A stretch of DNA of 64,000 nucleotides from Aliidiomarina indica (lineage in GTDB: Bacteria > Pseudomonadota > Gammaproteobacteria > Enterobacterales > Alteromonadaceae), in contig NZ_JACAVQ010000001.1 in assembly GCF_015354615.1 (NCBI RefSeq), positions 682,001 through 746,000 of the forward strand. Reading direction: 5' to 3'. Made by a program: the position numbers and the translations under genes. The notes under the pieces are model-generated. The model searched no databases and was not told where the DNA came from. It saw only the letters and a list, made by a program, of their open reading frames with translations. Positions 52,240 to 61,347 of the stretch are shown here, piece by piece (position 1 is the first letter of the stretch; each line of letters begins with the position of its first letter).

Positions 52240-52992
52240 TCAGTCAGCCCCATCTGCGGTAAATGGTTCTTTTTGAAAAGCGCGATAGAACTCCGCTGGA
52301 ACAGGAATATCTATATGCACCATGGTTTTGCTCTCAGGATGCGGAAAACTCAGTGACGTTGCGGCCAACAATAATCGATGAATATTAAAATGTTCCCGAA
52401 AAAAGCGATTATGGCGACCATCTCCGTGGTTCGTATCACCCACAATGGGATGACGAAGATGAGCCATATGCCGGCGCAACTGATGTTTACGACCGGTTTT
52501 TGGCGATAATTGCACCAGCGAATAACGCGAGGTGGCGTGACGCTTACTCACCGCATAAGGAAGTTCAACCTGATCAATTCTGAGAAAGTCAGTAACCGCT
52601 TCTTGTGCTTCTTTATCTTGCCGCGCCATTTTGTCAGCAATTTTATCGAGTTCTTCACGGAGTGGATAATCAACCCGACCATGGTCGGGAATGTAGCCTC
52701 GCACCACCGCATGATATATTTTGCGCACTTCATGCTCGCCAAAGGTTTCCATCATAGTGCGTGCCACCTCTGCCGATTTTGCAAATAGCAGAATACCGGA
52801 CGTAGGCCTATCTAACCGATGCAGCGGAAACACGTGCTGCCCGATGTGGTCCCGCAACAGCTGCATGGCAAACCATTTCTCACCCCGCGCTAATGCTGAA
52901 CGGTGCACCAGAAGCCCTGATGGTTTGTTGATTGCAACGAGCGCTTCATCTTCGTAGCAAATGTCGATGGCCGGCGCTTCAGTGGCGATCAT
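52240..52992 (-). CDS. truC: tRNA pseudouridine(65) synthase TruC
   Basis: TruC modifies U65 of tRNAs. The protein has the RluA-type features: LVAINKPSGLLVHRS near the N terminus and the catalytic Asp in LHRLDRPTSGILLFAKSAEVA, then the conserved KTGRKHQLRRHMAHLRHPIVGDTNHGDG region. The ATG at 52992 (250 residues) is chosen because GGATGG precedes it; ATG at 53001 or TTG at 53016 are alternatives. The start overlaps the end of yqcC, the conserved yqcC-truC pair. Confidence 0.95.
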   Translation of the reverse strand: MIATEAPAIDICYEDEALVAINKPSGLLVHRSALARGEKWFAMQLLRDHIGQHVFPLHRLDRPTSGILLFAKSAEVARTMMETFGEHEVRKIYHAVVRGYIPDHGRVDYPLREELDKIADKMARQDKEAQEAVTDFLRIDQVELPYAVSKRHATSRYSLVQLSPKTGRKHQLRRHMAHLRHPIVGDTNHGDGRHNRFFREHFNIHRLLLAATSLSFPHPESKTMVHIDIPVPAEFYRAFQKEPFTADGAD

Positions 52993-53359
52993 GATGCCCA
53001 TCCAAAAGCGAATCAATCGCTTTTAGTGACAATATAATGTGTTTATGTTCTCGCAACTGTCCACGCCAGACTTCAATGGCCATTGGATGCACAGCAATTT
53101 TATTCGGTAGCGCTTCGCGTTGTTCAATTCGCTGCCGTAATGTTGGGATCATGATAAACTGCAACCATTGATAAAAATCCAGCGTATCAGAGGCAAAAGG
53201 TGTGGTGCTTTGCAGCTTTTCCGGCGCCGGCCTATGAGCATCCCATAGTTCTTGATCTTTGAGTGCGGCTTCTAGCTCGTTCAATAGATGCGCGGTTTGC
53301 TCAGCGAGGGAGCCTGATGTGCTTTGCGCCGCGCCCGCTTTTTTTGAGGATTTAACCAT
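52979..53359 (-). CDS. yqcC: YqcC family protein
   Basis: This 126-residue soluble protein matches the YqcC family (DUF446): LLNELEAALKDQELWD, the conserved FASDTLDFYQWLQFIMIPTLRQ (about residues 55-76, split here by context) and the final LLSLKAID-like helix. Function is unknown. It overlaps truC by 14 bp and is its usual partner. The N-terminal KSSKKAGAAQSTSG segment is variable and low in complexity. Confidence 0.9.
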   Translation of the reverse strand: MVKSSKKAGAAQSTSGSLAEQTAHLLNELEAALKDQELWDAHRPAPEKLQSTTPFASDTLDFYQWLQFIMIPTLRQRIEQREALPNKIAVHPMAIEVWRGQLREHKHIILSLKAIDSLLDGHHDRH

Positions 53360-53481
53360 ATGCTTGTGTTCTCGGAAGCTCTCGGGTACAACGGGCGTAA
53401 TATACGCAAAACCCCGTGCACCTATTCCCGTGCACCCATAAATGAATTCAATCGCTAGAAGCGGAAGTATAACGGAAAACC

Positions 53482-54576
53482 ATGCAGTCTATCGACACTA
53501 TCACCGATTTTCTTACAGCCGCAGGACATGCCGCTGAACAGCAACAGGGTTCTAAAGGAGCCCGTTTTCGTATTTATGATTTAAGCCGTCGCGTGCAAGC
53601 GCTTGGGTTAGCGGATTTTGCCGCGATCGAGCGTAATGAACGCCCCTTCCCAGCGCCTCGCCAGCAGCATGCATGGTTAGGCATCGTGTTTTGGTCTGAG
53701 CAACAGCAAAATGATCCTTATATCTGGTTTGTGAAGCTCCCTCTTGATGAGCGCTCACTTTTTCAGCATGCGGCCCGACAACACTTTTTAAGTATTATTG
53801 TGGATGCCTTAGGCACCGACCTCAATAGTGCACCGAGTGCCGAGCAAGAAAAGCGTTTGCAAGACAACCCTTATGTTTTTCAGCCTGACGAAGCGCGCCG
53901 AGCAGCCTTTCATGCGTTGGTACGCCGTGATTTAGGCTTACCACCATCAATATACTACGAAGACGCGCAGTCATTTTTCAGCCAAGAAGACAGCCCTGTT
54001 GAATGGGAATCTTTAGGCGTACAAGGTATTCACGATGTTATTGCGCGTCTCAGCCATCCAGACCAACCGGGCCAACAACTTTTGCATAAACGTCTTGCTC
54101 AAGACTTTCTAAACTGGCCGGGGCCAATTCAACAAACTTTAACCGAGGCGATGGAACATCGGCAATTACCTGCAGCCCTGCAGAACAACTTGTTGGCAGC
54201 CCTTGAGGGTATGTTTGAAGATGCCCTCAGCGATAGTCACTTCGCGCTACTACGGGCGACCTCCGCACAAGCCTTGTCAAATCGCTATCAGCAACTCGTG
54301 TTGAGATTATTAAAAACCTACCCCAATGACACCGATCTGCTACTGACGATTGGTGCGCGCGCGTGGCCTGCGTTAATCGACTACGGCAATTTACAGCTGT
54401 ATCTCGAACAGCTGGCAACCACGTCCGAGACAATTTTTATTCAAGCGTTTCGTGACTTAGTCATGCTGCCTGAGTTGCGCCCTCTCCTGCTTAATATTTT
54501 ACGGAAAGACGACTTAAGCCCAGTACTGCAAGATGCAATACAGGCCTTAATTGCACATACGCGGAGCGGTCAATGA
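53482..54576 (+). CDS. DUF3549 family protein
   Basis: The 364-residue product matches DUF3549, found next to DUF3301 genes in Alteromonadales and Vibrionales. The N-terminal region MQSIDTITDFLTAAGHAAEQ and the FPAPRQQHAWLGIVFWSEQQ segment are typical; the rest is helical with HEAT-like leucine patterns (residues 200-360). No catalytic motif or membrane segment is seen. Function is unknown. Its stop overlaps the next gene by 4 bp. Confidence 0.85.
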   Translation: MQSIDTITDFLTAAGHAAEQQQGSKGARFRIYDLSRRVQALGLADFAAIERNERPFPAPRQQHAWLGIVFWSEQQQNDPYIWFVKLPLDERSLFQHAARQHFLSIIVDALGTDLNSAPSAEQEKRLQDNPYVFQPDEARRAAFHALVRRDLGLPPSIYYEDAQSFFSQEDSPVEWESLGVQGIHDVIARLSHPDQPGQQLLHKRLAQDFLNWPGPIQQTLTEAMEHRQLPAALQNNLLAALEGMFEDALSDSHFALLRATSAQALSNRYQQLVLRLLKTYPNDTDLLLTIGARAWPALIDYGNLQLYLEQLATTSETIFIQAFRDLVMLPELRPLLLNILRKDDLSPVLQDAIQALIAHTRSGQ

Positions 54577-55139
54577 ATATTAACCTAATGGAGCTAGTGG
54601 CTCTTCTCGCGCTTCTGTTGTTTGGGTACCTATTCTGGCAGTGGCGGTTACAGGAAGAGTTTGCGCGCAAGCACGCAGAAATGCTGTGTAAGCGGCACGA
54701 TATTCAATTCCTTGATATCGCCCGTTCTTCAGGTCGTCCGCGCTTCAGTCCTAAGCCAGGTTGGGAAGCGCGCTTTGTATTTGGGTTTAGTAGCGATACT
54801 CAATCGCGCTATGAAGGAGAAATCATGCTCCTCAACCGTCATCTACGCGATTATAGTCTCCCCACCTACCGCACCGCGACGGAACCGCAAGCGAGCGATT
54901 TAGCTGCCTCGCCGGCCTCTCACTCGAGTGCGCAAAGCGCAACGCCGGAAAAAACCAAACCCGCGCAACAAATACGCGTTAGCTATGGCGTACCGGCGCC
55001 AACTCCCGAGCATGTAAAAACCCACCAGCGTGTAGAGCCCAGCGAGGAAATCGTTGACGCTGTATTTAAACAGGATCAAACAACGCCGATTCAACCTTTT
55101 GTAAACGGCGCCAACAACACAGAGGATGGACTCGGTTAG
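54573..55139 (+). CDS. DUF3301 family membrane-anchored protein
   Basis: The 188-residue product has one N-terminal membrane helix (about residues 5-21, LMELVALLALLLFGYLF) and the DUF3301 core (WRLQEEFARKHAEMLCKRHDIQFLD and FVFGFSSDTQSRYEGEIMLLNRHL). The C-terminal 80 residues are low in complexity (Ala, Ser, Pro, Glu, Thr) and are longer than in a minimal DUF3301 protein. It is coupled to the DUF3549 gene by a 4-bp overlap. Function is unknown. Confidence 0.87.
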   Translation: MNINLMELVALLALLLFGYLFWQWRLQEEFARKHAEMLCKRHDIQFLDIARSSGRPRFSPKPGWEARFVFGFSSDTQSRYEGEIMLLNRHLRDYSLPTYRTATEPQASDLAASPASHSSAQSATPEKTKPAQQIRVSYGVPAPTPEHVKTHQRVEPSEEIVDAVFKQDQTTPIQPFVNGANNTEDGLG

Positions 55140-55166
55140 ACCGTTATCGTTCATTCTCAGTGTTGT

Positions 55167-56567
55167 TTAATCATGGCTTTCCAAAAACCCCTGATGTAAG
55201 GTTTGTAACACCTCAGTGGCATCCTCTTCTTGCACCAGAAAACACAAGTTATTTGGGCTTGCGCCATGACTCACCATGCGAATATTGCGTTTTCCAATCA
55301 TGGAAAACAGTCGACTCGCGACTTCCGGGGTAGAGGTTAATTGATGGCCAATCACAGCAATTAACGCCAACCCTTCCTCCACACTTACATCACAGTGTTT
55401 TTCCAGTTCCGTGAGCAATTGTGGGGTCACAAGTCGGCGCCCTGAAGAATGGGAGCCCGTCGGGTCGAGGGTAAGTGCGACCGACACTTCCGATGTTGTA
55501 ATTAAATCCACGGAAATACGGTGGCGGGCGAGAATAGCAAATAGCTCCGCAAGAAAACCACGGGCGTGCAGCATGTGTAGGCTACGCACTGTCAGCAAGG
55601 TCTGTCCTCGACGTATACTCAATGCGCGACAGACAGGTCGGCTATCCGTCTGATTGCGTATCCATGTGCCCGCCTTCTCTGGCTCACGGGTGCAGCCCAC
55701 AAACACTGGAATTTTCCCCCGTTGCGCAGGCAATAAGGTGGCGGGGTGAAGTATTTTGGCACCAAAGGTTGCCATCTCCGCGGCTTCCGCAAACGTCAGC
55801 TCAGGAATGGGTCGAGCCTTGGGCACTTGGCGCGGATCACAGGTATAAATACCATCCACATCGGTCCAAATTTCCAATGCGGTTGCTTGCAAGGCCTCTG
55901 CAAATAAGGCCGCACTGTAATCGGAGCCACCGCGCCCCAATGTCGTTGTGCGCATGGCCGCATCGGCGCCGATAAAACCCTGGGTGACAACAACCGCTTC
56001 ATCAATTTTGGGCTGTAAGTATTCCCCAGCAAGCATTCCTATCCGTTTCGGTCTCGGTTCCGCATGGCCAAAATGGCTGTCGGTACGAATCACTTGGCAG
56101 GCATCAAAATCAAGCGCACGTACATGGCGCTGACGCAACACTTCTGCGAGTAACAGGCTCGAGCAACGTTCACCCATGGCTAACAACGCATCTGGCGTGC
56201 CGCCGTCGCCTTTCTGCTCAGCAATAAGGGTGCTGTAATGGGCCATTTCCGCAAGGTAGTCACGCAATTGCGCATTCACTTCTGCACTCGGTTGCAGTTC
56301 ACGGGTAATTGCGTGCTGAATATGCATAATTTCAGTGAGTAACTGTTGCCGCTCAGCTTCGTCGCTAATCCCTGCTGATAGAGCCGCTAATCGGTTGGTC
56401 ACGCCGGCGGCAGCACTGACCACCACCACCCGCGTGGCGGGGCTATTTTCGATAATATGCGCACATCGTGTTAAGGCGGCGTAATCAGCCACCGACGTGC
56501 CGCCAAACTTGGCCACAATTAAGGGATGAGCGTGCGTGAAGTGATTGCTTTGCGTGTTTGTAATCAT
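55167..56567 (-). CDS. lysC: Aspartate kinase (lysine-sensitive type)
   Basis: LysC phosphorylates aspartate, the first step to lysine, threonine and methionine. The 466-residue monofunctional kinase has VAKFGGTSVADYAAL (about residues 18-32), LGRGGSDYSAALFA near 225-238 and two C-terminal ACT domains for allosteric control. The length and organisation resemble E. coli LysC (AK III). The ATG at 56567 is chosen because the in-frame region further upstream (to 56654) runs into the riboswitch. Expression is probably repressed by lysine at the RNA level. Confidence 0.96.
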   Translation of the reverse strand: MITNTQSNHFTHAHPLIVAKFGGTSVADYAALTRCAHIIENSPATRVVVVSAAAGVTNRLAALSAGISDEAERQQLLTEIMHIQHAITRELQPSAEVNAQLRDYLAEMAHYSTLIAEQKGDGGTPDALLAMGERCSSLLLAEVLRQRHVRALDFDACQVIRTDSHFGHAEPRPKRIGMLAGEYLQPKIDEAVVVTQGFIGADAAMRTTTLGRGGSDYSAALFAEALQATALEIWTDVDGIYTCDPRQVPKARPIPELTFAEAAEMATFGAKILHPATLLPAQRGKIPVFVGCTREPEKAGTWIRNQTDSRPVCRALSIRRGQTLLTVRSLHMLHARGFLAELFAILARHRISVDLITTSEVSVALTLDPTGSHSSGRRLVTPQLLTELEKHCDVSVEEGLALIAVIGHQLTSTPEVASRLFSMIGKRNIRMVSHGASPNNLCFLVQEEDATEVLQTLHQGFLESHD

Positions 56568-56568
56568 G

Positions 56569-56592
56569 CTCCGAACCTTTGTTTGTTCGGAG
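56569..56592 (-). promoter_or_regulatory. Hairpin sequestering the lysC ribosome-binding site
   Basis: On the minus strand CTCCGAAC and GTTCGGAG form a perfect 8-bp stem just before the lysC ATG. The likely Shine-Dalgarno AAAGG (56580-56576) lies in its loop and 3' arm. The CTCTCC at 56594-56589 can alternatively pair with GGAGAG (56652-56647) in the 3' end of the aptamer. This supports lysine control of translation initiation. Confidence 0.75.
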
Positions 56593-56639
56593 AGTTCGGG
56601 AACGGAACAAAACCGATGGTTCTCGGTTGAGGCATCGCT

Positions 56640-56809
56640 CCAGAAGCTCTCCACCTGTTAATTTAGGTGACAGCCCCAGGGATTCAGCCCTGCAGACCGA
56701 TCAAATAGCGTCCAGAACGCGTTTTGACCTCGGCGTTACGCCCCCTCAGTTGTGCTCTCGGGGCTCTGGAGCCCTCCTACAACCTACCTGGGTAACGCAC
56801 CTCTTCTGG
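56640..56809 (-). promoter_or_regulatory. Lysine riboswitch (L box) upstream of lysC
   Basis: The aptamer runs from CCAGAAG (56809) to CTTCTGG (56640), whose ends form P1. Conserved L-box strings follow in order: AGAGGTGCGTTACCCA, AGGTAG, TGAGGGGGCGTAACGCCGAGG, and CAGGGCTGAATCCCTGGGGCTGTCACC. These match the E. coli lysC riboswitch closely. Lysine binding would repress lysC. Because no strong terminator follows, control is probably at translation. Confidence 0.95.
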
Positions 56810-56849
56810 TATATTAGGCTGCAAATAGAGCGCTAATATTAGGGGCCGA

Positions 56850-56878
56850 ATTTGACAGGATCTTCGCTTTGATGTCAA
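56850..56878 (-). promoter_or_regulatory. Candidate promoter of the lysC leader
   Basis: TTGACA (56878-56873), a 17-base spacer and TCAAAT (56855-56850) on the minus strand would start transcription about 35 bp before the aptamer. The -35 box is perfect and the -10 box matches TATAAT at four of six positions. Confidence 0.45.
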
Positions 56879-56935
56879 CGTCGGTGCGTGGCGATCGACT
56901 ATTTTACGACCAACGATGGGACCTTCTCACCCTGC

Positions 56936-57598
56936 TTAATCGTTGCGCGTGTGAAACAGCAATTGTCCGCGTAACTCACCCACTTGAACGTCACGTAATT
57001 GGGTATAGCCGCGTTGCTCAAAAAACCGAGCGTATTGGGGCCGCGTCGCATAAACGGCAATTCCCGCTGATTCTTCATCGTCTTCCAGTACATTATCGGC
57101 AGCCTGCACTAGCAGTTGCCCTAATCCACGTTGCTGATAACGCGGATGCACCGCAATAAATGACAGCATGTGATAGTCTGCAACGGGCATTGCTTCTGCA
57201 ATCACCCGCTCTTTTTCAAGCATTTGCCGCGTACTGACAATGCCTGCGGTTAATAGCATACGTAAACGCCAGTGCCAAAAGCGCTGCAGTGCGTTACCTG
57301 AATGCGCTCTCGTCATGCACACAACGCCCTCTAGGGTATCTCCTTCAAACAGACCAAACATAGGTTGTCCGGCTTCAAAAAAAGCAGCTAGCTCCTCGCG
57401 AATGGCTGCCCGTAAGCGCTGTTCGTAACCCTCTTTGTTGGCCTGAAAGATCGCCTGAAACAAGGGATCGTCGGTATATGCGGTAAGCAGCAAAGAAGCT
57501 GCCGGTGCAAGATGTTCATGCCCCAAGTACTGCAACACTCCCAGTGAATTGTCAGTCGTCGGGTTGTCGATGTCGGTATCTTCCATCATCGAAGACAT
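56936..57598 (-). CDS. GNAT family N-acetyltransferase
   Basis: The 220-residue product has the acetyl-CoA motif A of GNAT enzymes, FIAVHPRYQQRGLGQLLVQA (near residues 147-166), followed by YATRPQYARFFEQRGYTQL, typical of this fold. Substrate is unknown. The N-terminal 20 residues are acidic and may be disordered. It lies between syd and lysC with its own spacing on both sides, so it may be a single-gene unit. Confidence 0.9.
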   Translation of the reverse strand: MSSMMEDTDIDNPTTDNSLGVLQYLGHEHLAPAASLLLTAYTDDPLFQAIFQANKEGYEQRLRAAIREELAAFFEAGQPMFGLFEGDTLEGVVCMTRAHSGNALQRFWHWRLRMLLTAGIVSTRQMLEKERVIAEAMPVADYHMLSFIAVHPRYQQRGLGQLLVQAADNVLEDDEESAGIAVYATRPQYARFFEQRGYTQLRDVQVGELRGQLLFHTRND

Positions 57599-57666
57599 AT
57601 CAACTCTCTTATCTAAATGAACGTTTTGTCACTCTAAACTAGCGACTGCAAATTGTCATGCCGCAA

Positions 57667-58224
57667 TCACACTGCGCCTTCAGCAAACACCGGTGTGAGT
57701 CGCTCCAAAAACGACTCCATATCGCCCGCGAGAATTTCATGCTGCGGTTTACCGACATACTCTAAACCCACGGCCCCGGTGTGATTATCTACCGTGAGCA
57801 TTAAATCATCTTCATCGGTAATGCCAATAAATAGAGTAACCGCCTGTTCTAATCGCTGTTTCATCATGACATGGCCAATCAAATTCTTTTGTAAACGTTC
57901 TCCATCTTCAGGATGCAACACCTGCAAAAGAACCAACGGTTGCCCGCGAAATTCAACGTACATATCGCCTGCATAGAAGGTTCGATAAAAGGTTTTTACG
58001 CTCTCATCTAAGGGCAACTCGAGTGCCTCTTCAACATTGCCAAATTCAAGGGGAGGATCTTGCACAACTGCTTGCCAACCGATGTCTCCAGATTTCGGTT
58101 TACCCCGGTAACAAGGGGCATCCCAGCCACTGATGTACTCGGTGGTGGGCAACGTATCCCGCTCCTGATAACAGGCCGCGTATCGTTCATGTAGCGCCTC
58201 TAGCGCCATTCTCACAGAGTTCAT
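57667..58224 (-). CDS. syd: SecY-interacting protein Syd
   Basis: Syd binds the cytoplasmic face of the SecY translocon and may check its quality. The 185-residue product shows the family pattern TEYISGWDAPCYRG near residues 28-41, DIGWQAVVQDPP, and YAGDMYVEFRGQPLVLLQV, with the acidic C-terminal half. Length matches E. coli Syd (181). It diverges from queF, the same arrangement as in E. coli. Confidence 0.95.
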   Translation of the reverse strand: MNSVRMALEALHERYAACYQERDTLPTTEYISGWDAPCYRGKPKSGDIGWQAVVQDPPLEFGNVEEALELPLDESVKTFYRTFYAGDMYVEFRGQPLVLLQVLHPEDGERLQKNLIGHVMMKQRLEQAVTLFIGITDEDDLMLTVDNHTGAVGLEYVGKPQHEILAGDMESFLERLTPVFAEGAV

Positions 58225-58283
58225 CTGGTCTCCAAAGCTGTTTCCTCTTACAATAAGAGCATTCTACGCAGAGGATAGACGTA

Positions 58284-59153
58284 ATGCCAGAAAACCCAGA
58301 ATCACTGATGCAACACCTCACCTTAGGCCAAGCGACTGAGTATCCAACAGTTTACGATGCCCAATTGTTGCAGGCAGTTCCTAGACACTTGAATCGCACT
58401 CAGATTGGATTGAGCGACAGTGCTTTGCCTTTTGTCGGTCGCGATCTCTGGACCGGCTATGAGTTATCCTGGTTGCAGCCCTCTGGCGTTCCTGCGGTGG
58501 CGATCATCGAAGTCGAAGTCCCTGCCACTAGCCCTAACTTAATTGAGTCTAAATCGTTTAAGCTCTACCTCAACAGCTTCAATCAAAGTGTGTTCACAAG
58601 TCATGAAACGGTCGCGGAGCAACTACAAAACGATTTATCACAGTGTGCGGGGGAATCTGTTAGTGTCCGCATTTACCCGCTCGACGACTATACTCAGCAC
58701 GGCCTCGAGCACTGGCATGGACACTGTATCGATCACGAGGATATTACTACCGACTGTTACGACTACACGCCGGACATTCTCAATGATCTCTGTCCAATGA
58801 AAGATCTAACCGTGACTGAACAGCTGCATAGCCACCTGTTGAAATCGAACTGTTTAATTACAAACCAACCAGATTGGGGTTCCGTATTTATTGCTTACCG
58901 TGGACCCAAAATGAGCTCGGCAACCCTGCTCAAGTATTTAATCTCGTTTAGAAATCACAACGAGTTTCACGAGCAATGCGTGGAGCGCATCTTTACCGAT
59001 TTAATGCAGTATGGGCGCTGCGAAGAACTGCTCGTGTGCGCCCGTTATACCCGCCGTGGCGGACTTGACATTAACCCCTTACGCGCCACTCCCAAGCAAA
59101 CATTGTTGCCCGATCCAACAAAGTTACTTCGTGGCCGCTTGGCACGGCAATAA
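58284..59153 (+). CDS. queF: NADPH-dependent 7-cyano-7-deazaguanine reductase
   Basis: QueF reduces preQ0 to preQ1 in queuosine synthesis. The 289-residue bimodular form (YqcD type) has the NADPH motif [14 protein letters not shown] at residues 88-101, the catalytic Cys190 ([14 protein letters not shown]) and the [13 protein letters not shown] segment. The start lies 12 bp after a AGAGGA sequence. It is divergent from syd, as in E. coli. Confidence 0.97.
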   Translation: MPENPESLMQHLTLGQATEYPTVYDAQLLQAVPRHLNRTQIGLSDSALPFVGRDLWTGYELSWLQPSGVPAVAIIEVEVPATSPNLIESKSFKLYLNSFNQSVFTSHETVAEQLQNDLSQCAGESVSVRIYPLDDYTQHGLEHWHGHCIDHEDITTDCYDYTPDILNDLCPMKDLTVTEQLHSHLLKSNCLITNQPDWGSVFIAYRGPKMSSATLLKYLISFRNHNEFHEQCVERIFTDLMQYGRCEELLVCARYTRRGGLDINPLRATPKQTLLPDPTKLLRGRLARQ

Positions 59154-59164
59154 GGGAAGGCTAA

Positions 59165-59272
59165 TTGCTTGCAACGCACACGATCTTACTTAGTTACGTA
59201 TTCAACAACGCACTCAACAATGTACTCAACAATGTACTCAACAACGTATTCACCACGCACGCGAAAACCTAG
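59165..59272 (+). CDS. Possible 35-codon small ORF containing a 12-bp tandem repeat
   Basis: A TTG at 59165 preceded by AGGGAAGG (4 bases upstream) opens a frame of 35 codons ending at TAG 59270. The inner part reads as four-residue repeats V-F/L-N-N (VFNNALNNVLNNVLNN). No homologue is known to me. It may be only a repeat that happens to stay open; translation is unproven. Confidence 0.25.
   Translation: MLATHTILLSYVFNNALNNVLNNVLNNVFTTHAKT
59198..59257 (+). repeat. Five imperfect 12-bp tandem repeats upstream of ppnN
   Basis: Units read GTATTCAACAAC, GCACTCAACAAT, GTACTCAACAAT, GTACTCAACAAC and the divergent GTATTCACCACG, back to back. They differ by one to three bases, consistent with slippage expansion. 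The rest of the queF-ppnN gap (59154-59400) shows no other gene. Confidence 0.9.
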
Positions 59273-59400
59273 TCGCTTGGTGAACACCGAACTAGATGCT
59301 CTTTGCATTTATGTCTGATAATCTAGCCCTAGCAGAAAAACGTATAAAAAATGAAAAGAGGGACTCGAGAATCAAGAGGACCAAGGAGAAAGAACATAAC

Positions 59401-60759
59401 ATGAGAATTTCATTATCACCTCAGGGCAGCATGTCGCTGCTCTCGCAAGTTGAGATCGATCGGTTACAGCAATCAACCGATAGCCCCCTGTACCGTTTAT
59501 TCCGCAACTGTGTCCTTGCGGTTCTCAACGTGGGCAGCCACACCGATAACAGTGCCGATATTTTTGACCAATTTACTGACTTTGAAGTCAATGTTCTCCG
59601 TCGTGAACGGGGTGTGAAGTTGGAGCTGATTAATCCTCCCCCTTCTGCCTTTGTCGACGGTGAACTCATCGTAGGTATTCGTGAGCACGTTGAAGCTGTT
59701 TTACGTGACATTCTGTTCGTAGGGGAGAAATACCCTGCGGATGTACTCCATGACATGAGTACTCGCCACCTTACCCACGTTGTCTTCGATATTTTGCGCA
59801 ACGCCGGTGTCGTTAAACCGATTCTCGAACCTGACATGGTGGTTTGCTGGGGCGGCCATTCCATCTCTGAAACTGAATACAAATACACCAAAGTCGTTGG
59901 CTACGAGCTCGGCTTACGGGGCTTCAATGTATGCACCGGTTGTGGACCAGGCGCCATGAAAGGCCCAATGAAAGGCGCCACTATTGGTCATGCTAAACAA
60001 CGCGTAAAAGACGCTCGTTATTTCGGCCTGACTGAACCTGGAATTATTGCCGCTGAGCCGCCTAACCCAATCGTTAACGAGTTGGTGATTATGCCAGACA
60101 TCGAAAAGCGCTTAGAAGCCTTTGTTCGGTGTGCCCATTCTATTATCATCTTCCCTGGCGGAGCCGGAACAGCGGAAGAACTCTTGTATCTGTTGGGAAT
60201 TCTTATGCATCCTGAGAATCAGCATCAGGTACTCCCCGTAATTCTTACCGGCCCTAGTCACGCCAAAGCGTATTGGGAGCATGTGGATCGCTTTATCAAG
60301 AATACCTTAGGCGACGACGCGACCAAGTATTACAAGATTATTGTCGATGATCCGGTGGCCGTGGCACAACACGTGCAAACCGGCATGGCAGGTCTGAAAC
60401 GTTATCGTCAAGATAGCGGGGATGCCTATCATTTCAACTGGACTTTATATATTGAAGAGCAGTTCCAACAGCCCTTCGAACCTACCCATGCCAATGTTGC
60501 CTCGTTAAATTTGAGTAAAAACCAGCCCAAAGAACGATTGGCAGCGGATTTACGCCGGGCATTTTCATCCATTGTCGCAGGTAATGTGAAAGAACCTGGA
60601 TTACGAGAAATTCGCAAACATGGCCCCTATTTGATTCATGGTGACAAAGATCTGATGCACGAACTCGACGAGCTGCTCGAAAGCTTCGTTAAACAGGATC
60701 GCATGAAACTTCCAGGTGGGACAAAATATCAACCATGCTACCGTGTGGTGAAGGATTAA
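59401..60759 (+). CDS. ppnN: Pyrimidine/purine nucleotide 5'-monophosphate nucleosidase
   Basis: PpnN (YgdH) cleaves nucleoside monophosphates to base and ribose 5-phosphate and in E. coli is stimulated by ppGpp, matching the relA and mazG genes elsewhere in this window. The protein has the LOG-type motif [21 protein letters not shown] and [15 protein letters not shown]. The ATG at 59401 ([10 protein letters not shown]) has AGGAG upstream and gives 452 residues, close to E. coli (454); an in-frame start at 59296 is not like the family. Confidence 0.96.
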   Translation: MRISLSPQGSMSLLSQVEIDRLQQSTDSPLYRLFRNCVLAVLNVGSHTDNSADIFDQFTDFEVNVLRRERGVKLELINPPPSAFVDGELIVGIREHVEAVLRDILFVGEKYPADVLHDMSTRHLTHVVFDILRNAGVVKPILEPDMVVCWGGHSISETEYKYTKVVGYELGLRGFNVCTGCGPGAMKGPMKGATIGHAKQRVKDARYFGLTEPGIIAAEPPNPIVNELVIMPDIEKRLEAFVRCAHSIIIFPGGAGTAEELLYLLGILMHPENQHQVLPVILTGPSHAKAYWEHVDRFIKNTLGDDATKYYKIIVDDPVAVAQHVQTGMAGLKRYRQDSGDAYHFNWTLYIEEQFQQPFEPTHANVASLNLSKNQPKERLAADLRRAFSSIVAGNVKEPGLREIRKHGPYLIHGDKDLMHELDELLESFVKQDRMKLPGGTKYQPCYRVVKD

Positions 60760-60761
60760 AC

Positions 60762-61133
60762 GTGAAAAAAGGGTTTCTGATCATGATTGTCGGTTTTGTC
60801 CTGTATGCCCTCGTTTTCGTGGGCATGCAGCAATTCTATACGGCAAATCCAGAAACCATGACCTGGCGCGAGCGTGAAATATTCAATCGCAAGTACATAG
60901 GGCGGCTTAAAATTGGCACCCACCGCGATGAAGTTTTACGCTTGCTCGGTCCTCCAGATATTAGTGAAGCGCGCACCAATGAACGTGGCGATATCCTCAT
61001 TTTGTTTTATCGCACGCATCACGTGAAGTCCGATGGCATGACAACCCGCGACGAAACCACCCCGCTGCTATTTGTCCATGACTTGCTCTTTGCGTGGGGC
61101 GATACAGCGTACGAAGCTGAATTCGGTCAATAA
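60762..61133 (+). CDS. DUF3192 family protein
   Basis: A GTG at 60762, 2 bp after the ppnN stop, opens a 123-residue protein with an N-terminal membrane helix (about residues 5-23, LIMIVGFVLYALVFVGM), then the DUF3192 core: TMTWREREIFNRKYI, LKIGTHRDEVLRLLGPPD (a BamE/SmpA-like pattern), YRTHHVKSDGMTTRDETTPLLF and LFAWGDTAYE. No lipobox cysteine is seen, so it is probably membrane-anchored rather than a lipoprotein. Function is unknown. It may be cotranscribed with ppnN. Confidence 0.85.
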   Translation: MKKGFLIMIVGFVLYALVFVGMQQFYTANPETMTWREREIFNRKYIGRLKIGTHRDEVLRLLGPPDISEARTNERGDILILFYRTHHVKSDGMTTRDETTPLLFVHDLLFAWGDTAYEAEFGQ

Positions 61134-61347
61134 TCGACACCGCTACCGAGAACGAAGTACTCCCTTAAATTCCCGCCATCTATGCTGGCTATAAACCCCG
61201 TGCGTAACTACGCTTTACAAGGATCTGCTACTATAGTCGCATCCTTTTGCGCGGCTCGTATCTGGAGCGCGCAGCGGAATAATGGTATAAAAGCCCCCCA
61301 AATTTCGGATCACGACATTCATCAAGTTGTACAGTAAGGGTTACTGA

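Noticed and set aside
56568-56654. Upstream extension of lysC to 56654
   Set aside because: It would translate through the riboswitch 3' stem and lacks similarity to aspartokinases; the ATG at 56567 is better.
59421-59891. 156-codon minus-strand frame inside ppnN
   Set aside because: Entirely antisense to ppnN and without motifs; considered a shadow.
61200-61347. Promoter of the isocitrate dehydrogenase gene (TTTACA/TATAGT and TATAAA boxes)
   Set aside because: The TTTACA-TATAGT spacing is 12 bases, too short, and the TATAAA box lacks a good -35 partner.
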